Shown here piece by piece: positions 55,330 to 64,000 of a stretch of 64,000 nt of DNA. The first letter of the stretch is position 1, and every line of letters starts with the position of its first letter. The stretch is taken from the NCBI RefSeq assembly GCF_004210375.1, contig NC_134828.1, positions 23,614,400-23,678,399 on the forward strand, in the 5' to 3' direction. The position numbers were made by a program, and so were the translations under genes. The notes beneath the pieces are model-generated. The model was given only the letters and a program-made list of their open reading frames with translations, was not told the origin of the DNA and searched no databases. Source of the stretch: Tachypleus tridentatus. Lineage: Eukaryota > Arthropoda > Merostomata > Xiphosura > Limulidae.

Positions 55330-58300
55330 GCCCATTATTGTCTTACAAATACTACACCTGATATTATTGGTCTGCATGTACAATACCAGATATTATTGCC
55401 TTAAAAACAATACTTTTCTGTATTTGTTCAAGTCATATTTGAAAATTAAAATAACATATTGCTATTATTTAAACTCAAGTACACCTAACATTGTTATTAT
55501 TCAAACATGTGTACACCTGATATTGTTATTATTCAAGCACGAGTACACTTAATATTGTTATTATTCAAACATAAGTACACCTAATATTGTTATTATTCAA
55601 ACATGTGTACACCTGATATTGTTATTATTCAAGCACGAGTACACTTAATATTGTTATTATTCAAACATAAGTACACCTAATATTGTTATTATTCAAACAT
55701 GTGTACACCTAATATTGTTATCATTCAAACACGAGAACACCTAATATTGTTATTCTTCAAACACAAGTACACCTAATATTGTTATTATTCAAACACGAGT
55801 ACACTTAATATTGTTATTATTCAAACATATGTACACCTAATATTGTTATTATTCAAACACGAGTACACCTAATATTGTTATTATTCAAATGTGTGTACAC
55901 CTAATATTGTTATCATTCAAACAAGAGTACACTTAATGTTGTTATTATTCAAATGTGTGTACACCTAATATTGTTGTTATTCAAACAGGAGTACACCTAA
56001 TGTTGTTATCATTCAAACATGTGTACACCTAATATTGTTATCATTCAAACACGAGTACACCTAATATTGTTTTTATTCAAACATGTGTACACTTATTATT
56101 GTTATCATTCAAACACGAGTACACTTAAAGTTGTTATTATTCAAACGTGTGTACACCTAATATTGTTGTTATTCAAACACGAGTACACCTAATGTTGTTA
56201 TTATTCAAACATGTGTACACCTAATATTGTTATCATTCAAACACGAGTACACTTAAAGTTGTTATTATTCAAACGTGTGTACACCTAATATTGTTGTTAT
56301 TCAAACACGAGTACACCTAATGTTGTTATTATTCAAACATGTGTACACCTAATATTGTTATCATTCAAACACGAGTACACTTAAAGTTGTTATTATTCAA
56401 ACGTGTGTACACCTAATATTGTTGTTACTCAAACACGAGTACACCTAATGTTGTTATTATTCAAACATGTGTACACCTAATATTGTTATCATTCAAACAC
56501 GAGTACACTTAATGTTGTTATTATTCAAACGTGTGTACACCTAATATTGTTGTTATTCAAACAGGAGTACACCTAATATTGTTATTATTCAAACATGTGT
56601 ACACCTAATATTGTTATCATTCAAACAAGAGTACGCCTAATATTGTTAGCATTCAAACACGAGTACACCTAATATTGTTATCATTCAAACACGAGTACAC
56701 CTAATATTGTTATTATTCAAACACGAGTACACCTAATATTGTTATTATCAAACATAAGTACACCTAATATGGTTATTATTCAAACATGTGTACAATTAAT
56801 ATTGTTGTTATTCAAACATGTGTACACCTAATATTGTTATTATTCAAACACAAGTACACCTAATATTGTTATTATTCAAACATGTGTACATCTAATATTG
56901 TTATTATTCAAACACAAGTACACCTAATATTGGTATCATTCAAACACGAGTACACCTAATATTGTTATTATTCAAACACAAGTACACCTAATATTGTTAT
57001 TATTCAAACATGTGTACACCTAATATTGTTGTTATTCAAACATAAGTACACCTAATGTTGTTATTATTCAAACGTGTGTACACCTAATATTGTTGTTATT
57101 TAAACACAAGTAATCTAATATTGTTATTATTCAAACATGTGTACACCTAATATTGTTATTATTCAAACACAAGTACATCTAATATTGTTATTATTCAAAC
57201 ATGTGTACACCTAATATTGTTATTATTCAAACATGTGTACACCTAATATTGTTATTATTCAAACATGTGTACACCTAATATTGTTATTATTCAAACATGT
57301 GTACACCTAATATTGTTATTATTCAAACATGTGTACACCTAATGTTGTTATTATTCAAACGTGTGTACACCTAATATTGTTATTATTCAAACACAAGTAC
57401 ATCTAATATTGTTATTATTCAAACATGTGTACACCTAATATTGTTATTATTCAAACATGTGTACACCTAATATTGTTATTATTCAAACACGAGTACACCT
57501 AATATTGTTATCATTCAAACACGAGTACACCTAATATTGTTATTATTCAAACACGAGTACACCTAATATTGTTATTATCAAACATAAGTACACCTAATAT
57601 TGTTATTATTCAAACATGTGTACAATTAATATTGTTGTTATTCAAACATGTGTACACCTAATATTGTTATTATTCAAACACAAGTACACCTAATATTGTT
57701 ATTATTCAAACATGTGTACACCTAATATTGTTATTATCAAACATAAGTACACCTAATATTGTTATTATTCAAACATGTGTACAATTAATATTGTTGTTAT
57801 TCAAACATGTGTACACCTAATATTGTTATTATTCAAACATGTGTACATCTAATATTGTTATTATTCAAACACAAGTACACCTAATATTGGTATCATTCAA
57901 ACACGAGTACACCTAATATTGTTATTATTCAAACACAAGTACACCTAATATTGTTATTACTCAAACATGTGTACAATTAATATTGTTGTTATTCAAACAT
58001 GTGTACACCTAATATTGTTATTATTCAAACACAAGTACACCTAATATTGTTATTATTGAAACACAAGTACACCTAATATTGTTACTATTCAAACATGTGT
58101 ACACCTAATATTGTTGTTATTCAAACATAAGTACACCTAATGTTGTTATTATTCAAACGTGTGTACACCTAATATTGTTGTTATTTAAACACAAGTACAC
58201 CTAATATTGTTATTATTCAAACACAAGTACATCTAATATTGTTATTATTCAAACATGTGTACACCTAATATTGTTATTATTCAAACATAAGTACACCTAA

Positions 58301-61300
58301 TATTGTTATCATTCAAACATGTGTACACCTAATATTGTTATCATTCAAACACGAGTACACCTAATATTGTTGTTATTCAAACATGTGTACACTTATTATT
58401 GTTATCATTCAAACACGAGTACACTTAAAGTTGTTATTATTCAAACGTGTGTACACCTAATATTGTTGTTATTCAAACACGAGTACACCTAATGTTGTTA
58501 TTATTCAAACATGTGTACACCTAATATTGTTATCATTCAAACACGAGTACACTTAAAGTTGTTATTATTCAAACGTGTGTACACCTAATATTGTTGTTAT
58601 TCAAACACGAGTACACCTAATGTTGTTATTATTCAAACATGTGTACACCTAATATTGTTATCATTCAAACACGAGTACACTTAAAGTTGATATTATTCAA
58701 ACGTGTGTACACCTAATATTGTTGTTACTCAAACACGAGTACACCTAATGTTGTTATTATTCAAACATGCGTACACCTAATATTGTTATCATTCAAACAC
58801 GAGTACACTTAATGTTGTTATTATTCAAACGTGTGTACACCTAATATTGTTGTTATTCAAACAGGAGTACACCTAATATTGTTATTATTCAAACATGTGT
58901 ACACCTAATATTGTTATCATTCAAACAAGAGTACGCCTAATATTGTTAGCATTCAAACACGAGTACACCTAATATTGTTATCATTCAAACACGAGTACAC
59001 CTAATATTGTTATTATTCAAACACGAGTACACCTAATATTGTTATTATCAAACATAAGTACACCTAATATGGTTATTATTCAAACATGTGTACAATTAAT
59101 ATTGTTGTTATTCAAACATGTGTACACCTAATATTGTTATTATTCAAACACAAGTACACCTAATATTGTTATTATTCAAACATGTGTACATCTAATATTG
59201 TTATTATTCAAACACAAGTACACCTAATATTGGTATCATTCAAACACGAGTACACCTAATATTGTTATTATTCAAACACAAGTACACCTAATATTGTTAT
59301 TATTCAAACATGTGTACACCTAATATTGTTGTTATTCAAACATAAGTACACCTAATGTTGTTATTATTCAAACGTGTGTACACCTAATATTGTTGTTATT
59401 TAAACACAAGTACACCTAATATTGTTATTATTCAAACACAAGTACATCTAATATTGTTATTATTCAAACATGTGTACACCTAATATTGTTATTATTCAAA
59501 CATGTGTACACCTAATATTGTTATTATTCAAACACGAGTACACCTAATATTGTTATCATTCAAACACGAGTACACCTAATATTGTTATTATTCAAACACG
59601 AGTACACCTAATATTGTTATTATCAAACATAAGTACACCTAATATTGTTATTATTCAAACATGTGTACAATTAATATTGTTGTTATTCAAACATGTGTAC
59701 ACCTAATATTGTTATTATTCAAACACAAGTACACCTAATATTGTTATTATTCAAACATGTGTACACCTAATATTGTTATTATCAAACATAAGTACACCTA
59801 ATATTGTTATTATTCAAACATGTGTACAATTAATATTGTTGTTATTCAAACATGTGTACACCTAATATTGTTATTATTCAAACACAAGTACACCTAATAT
59901 TGTTATTATTCAAACATGTGTACATCTAATATTGTTATTATTCAAACACAAGTACACCTAATATTGGTATCATTCAAACACGAGTACACCTAATATTGTT
60001 ATTATTCAAACACAAGTACACCTAATATTGTTATTATTCAAACATGTGTACAATTAATATTGTTGTTATTCAAACATGTGTACACCTAATATTGTTATTA
60101 TTCAAACACAAGTACACCTAATATTGTTATTATTGAAACACAAGTACACCTAATATTGTTATTATTCAAACATGTGTACACCTAATATTGTTGTTATTCA
60201 AACATAAGTACACCTAATGTTGTTATTATTCAAACGTGTGTACACCTAATATTGTTGTTATTTAAACACAAGTACACCTAATATTGTTATTATTCAAACA
60301 CAAGTACATCTAATATTGTTATTATTCAAACATGTGTACACCTAATATTGTTATTATTCAAACATGTGTACACCTAATATTGTTATTATTCAAACACGAG
60401 TACACCTAATATTGTTATCATTCAAACACGAGTACACCTAATATTGTTATTATTCAAACACGAGTACACCTAATATTGTTATTATCAAACATAAGTACAC
60501 CTAATATTGTTATTATTCAAACATGTGTACAATTAATATTGTTGTTATTCAAACATGTGTACACCTAATATTGTTATTATTCAAACACAAGTATACCTAA
60601 TATTGTTATTATTCAAACACAAGTACATCTAATATTGTTATCATTCAAACACGAGTACACCTAATATTGTTATTATTCAAACACAAGTACACCTAATATT
60701 GTTATTATTCAAACATGTGTACGATTAATATTGTTGTTATTTAAACATGTGTACACCTAATATTGTTATTATTCAAACACAAGTACACCTAATATTGTTA
60801 TTTTTCAAACATGTGTACACCTAATATTGTTGTTATTCAAACATAAGTACACCTAATGTTGTTATTATTCAAACATGTGTACACTTAATATTGTTATTAT
60901 TCAAACATGTGTACACGTAATATTGTTATTATTCAAACACGAGTACACCTAATATTGTTATTATTTAAACATAAGTACACCTAATATAGTTATTATTTAA
61001 ACATGTGTACATCTAATATTGTTGTTATTCAAACATGTGTACACCTAATATTGTTATTATTCAAACACGAGTACACCTAATATTGTACTTATTCAAACGT
61101 AAGTACACCTAATATTGTTATTATTCAAACATGTGTACACCTAATATTGTTATCATTCAAACACGAGTACACCTAATATTGTTAGTCTTCAAACACAAGT
61201 ACACCTAATATTGTTATTATTCAAACACGAGTACACTTAATATTGTTATTATTCAAACATGTGTACTCTTAATATTGTTATCATTCAAACACGAGTACAC

Positions 61301-62258
61301 CTAATATTGTTATTATTCAAACACGAGTACACTTAATATTGTTATTATTCAAACATGTGTACACCTAATATTGTTATTATTCAAACACAAGTACACCTAA
61401 TATTGGTATCATTCAAACACGAGTACACCTAATATTGTTATTATTCAAACACAAGTACACCTAATATTGTTATTATTCAAACATGTGTACACCTAATACT
61501 GTTATTATTCAAACATGTGTACACCTAATATTGTTATTATTCAAACACAAGTACACCTAATATTGTTATTATTCAAACATGTGTACACTTATTATTGTTA
61601 TCATTCAAACATGTGTACACCTAATATTGTTATTATTCAAACACGTGTACACCTAATATTGTTATCATTGAAACACGAGTACACCTAATGTTGTTATTAT
61701 TCAAACATGTGTACACCTAATATTGCTGTTTTTCAAACATGTGTACACTTAATATTGTTATTATTCAAACATGTGTACACCTAATATTGTTGTTATTCAA
61801 ACATGTGTAACCTAATATTGTTATTATTCAAACACAAGTACACCTAATATTGTTATTATTCAAACACAAGTACACCTAATATTGGTATCATTCAAACACG
61901 AGTACATCTAATATTGTTAGTATTCAAACACAAGTACACCTAATATTGTTATTATTCAAACAGAAGTACACCTAATGTTGTTATTATTCAAACATGTGTA
62001 CACCTAATATTGTTATTATTCATACATGTGTACACTTAATATTGTTATTATTCAAACATGTGTACACCTAATATTGTTATCATTGAAACACGAGTACACC
62101 TAATCTTGTTATTATTCAAACATGTGTACACCTAATATTGCTGTTTTTCAAACATGTGTACACTTAATATTGTTATTATTCAAATATGTGTACATCTAAT
62201 ATTGTTTTTATTCAAACACGAGTACATCTAATATTGTTATTATTCGAACATGAGCACA
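55330..62258. repeat. Giant 32-bp minisatellite, about 215 copies, with 2.3-kb higher-order duplication
   Basis: Unit contains TACACCTAATATTGTTATTA and TTCAAACATGTG, with end variants ACACGAG, ACACAAG, ACATAAG and ACGTGTG. Private variants recur 2,300 bp apart: AAGAGTACGCC (56627 and 58927), ACTTATTATT (56091 and 58391), AATATGGTTATT (56768 and 59068). Another marker, TATTATTGAAACAC, recurs at 58051 and 60128 (2,077 bp), showing later loss inside one block. Ends are diverged. Confidence 0.98.
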
Positions 62259-62287
62259 CCTTCACAATATAACCTTCATTTCTAATA

Positions 62288-62413
62288 AAGCCCCCCTGTG
62301 GCACAGCAGTATGTCTACTGACTTACAACTCTAAAAACTGGGTTTCGATACTCGTGGTCAGCAGAGCACAGCTATTCCGTTTTGTAGCTTTGTGCTTAAC
62401 TTCGAACAAACCA
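62288..62413 (+). mobile_element. SINE-C copy
   Basis: CCCCCCTGTGGCACAGCAGT head, GGGTTTCGATACTCGTGGTC, tail GTAGCTTTGTGCTTAACTTC and AACAAACC end. Confidence 0.88.
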
Positions 62414-63887
62414 AATTCATTCTGAAAAGTTCATATTATGATAATGAAGAGAAATTAAAATGTATTTGTTGATCGCGTGTCTGTTAAATACAAAATTAAA
62501 CAATAGCCTATCGAAATCCAAATATTAATGTAAGCTGAGCCAGTTTGGTTAAAAGAAATCTAATGAGTGATATGTGTTTGAGAGGACTAAAGTTAGCGAA
62601 ATATTTTGTTTTTAATTTGTTTAAACTTTAATTATCGTATCAGTAGACTCGTGAATAATTTTTTTCTCTCTGAAAATGGAGAAACTCGATCGCAAGTAGC
62701 CTAAATGGTGTTTATTAATAGGTTTAAGTCACGCTCTAAGAATGTTGAACGTTTAATGTTTTTGTTTGGGTCTCATTCGGAGATTCGTTGTTGATGAAAG
62801 TTGGCTGGAAGTTATTTCGCACAACCTTGCCAGAAAGGGTTCTTAATCCTATTTGCTCCCTTCTACCAATGTGGTTCAAGTTGGACACGAGTAAGTTTCT
62901 TTATAACGTCTACCGTCTCCAAATGCTTTTGTGGAACAGTTTATTCTCGGAAATGTTCTTTCTTCGTTTGTCGCTACGTCTTCAATCTGTAACCTTTTTT
63001 CGATTTTCTGACTTCCTAACTTAGTACTAACCATACCAATTACAAGTACTTCCTTCGTCATCAGTTTCATTCACCAACAAGCACGTGATACATTTCGTGT
63101 CGTCTGTCTCGTGCAACTGTCCGTGACGAAGACAAACGAGCACCTTGTCTGTGTCATCTTAGCCCAATGTCAACTATTAGCACGTAACTTTATACGATAG
63201 AGGGAGGGTGTTGGTCGCACCTGTACAAACCCACGTGCGGCAAGCTCCCAGGGGTGAGACCTAGGAAAGCCTAGAAGACCGTGAGAACTCGAACCATCAG
63301 GACACAAGGAATGGGATGGTACAGACAATTATCTGTACTTAACTTAAGCCAATACAGACCTAAAGTCAAGTCTTTCCATAAATACATAACTGTGACTTTT
63401 CACATTGCTAACAGTAAAAATGAAAGAATTTCGAGTTGCATCAATAAATTCTGTTGAACACCCTCACTCGGCCCATTTAAGAACGACGAAAGTCGTAAAT
63501 GTGTGGGTTTACAGAAGGTAACGAAACGGGCATGAAACATAAGTGTTTATGGAAGTGTAACGAAGCCGAAACTGCAAATTCGTGTAAGTCAGTAGGTGAT
63601 GGCTTCAGTAGCTTGGTATGTACACCCATCACCGGCTTACGTTTTAGAACGATAAATTTAAAAAAAAGTAAGACCTTAAATTTTTCAAGCAATAAAGGAA
63701 AAGTTACACGGTCAACTGGGAAAACGTAACAGTGGTCACAGAAAACTTCGATCTGTAAGAACACAGGGCTTTTGTAACACCGTCAATTTCTGTTCAGTTA
63801 CTCATACGGCGTTAAACGTTTTTGCTAATATGTTTGCTTATAGAAAGCGTTCGTTGTGCAAAATTTAAGTTTATAAACTGTTTGTTT
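62414..63887. other. Unique-looking sequence, possible coding scraps
   Basis: No array or SINE. Overlapping open frames of 60-95 codons at 62788-63070 and 63477-63764 exist on both strands, none recognisable. A GC-richer patch lies at 63180-63320. Confidence 0.35.
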
Positions 63888-63952
63888 TCGTTGTGTGTCT
63901 TTTTTTCTTATAGCAAAGCCACATCATGCTATTTGGTGACCCCACCGAGGGA
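63888..63952 (-). mobile_element. SINE-B copy, head-truncated
   Basis: GTGTCTTTTTTTCTTATAGC tail, CAAAGCCACATCATGCTATT, CCCACCGAGGGA; head lost beyond the CCACCGAGGG. Confidence 0.72.
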
Positions 63953-64000
63953 TTTGTTTTCGTATTTTTAACCTTTACGGTACCTAATGCGACGCATGGT

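Noticed and set aside
55330..62258. CRISPR-like array
   Set aside because: Units are contiguous 32-bp tandem repeats without unique spacers, in an animal-type genome.
62788..63070. Overlapping open frames on both strands
   Set aside because: Short, unrecognised, and no splice or start evidence favours either strand.

Overview
This window looks like eukaryotic, intron-rich, AT-rich animal DNA. One spliced gene is recognisable. The rest is introns and intergenic sequence, heavily loaded with tRNA-derived SINEs, LINE remnants and minisatellites. The gene and its three-exon structure point to an animal. The repeat style suggests an arthropod, most likely a chelicerate such as a horseshoe crab, but that taxon is my inference from general familiarity with such repeats and is not proven by the sequence.

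The gene is a minus-strand DM-domain transcription factor of the DMRT2 / Drosophila dmrt11E class. The DM zinc-module exon is at 26863-27146 (open back to a possible acceptor at 27195). A second exon lies at 14483-14616, and a third exon at 6480-7297 carries the family's second conserved block and the stop. The splice phases join exactly, giving a 411-residue protein. The introns (about 12.2 kb and 7.2 kb) hold minisatellites, many SINEs and a dead CR1-like LINE. No other gene could be supported.

Three SINE families, labelled A, B and C here, occur at more than 50 sites. SINE-A (about 270 bp) has a tRNA-like head, a long central body and a short tail. SINE-B and SINE-C (about 120 bp) share a related, different head joined almost directly to the tail. 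All three end in the same roughly 40-bp 3' module. Several copies keep target-site duplications, and one SINE-B sits inside a SINE-A.

Tandem arrays of 27- to 65-bp units, plus some older decayed arrays, cover about 20.6 kb by my coordinates, near one third of the window. The largest (55330-62258) has a 32-bp unit and about 215 copies. Three of the big arrays contain higher-order duplications of about 0.97, 1.18 and 2.3 kb.

Layout: 1-5255 SINEs and three arrays; 5256-27146 the dmrt gene with its introns; 27147-33868 SINE-rich upstream sequence; 33869-42205 five arrays with a CpG-rich unique stretch at 38560-39420; 42206-46124 SINEs and a large inverted repeat; 46125-48415 the 38-bp array; 48416-55329 unique sequence, SINEs and an RTE-like LINE remnant; 55330-62258 the giant array; 62259-64000 SINEs and unique sequence.
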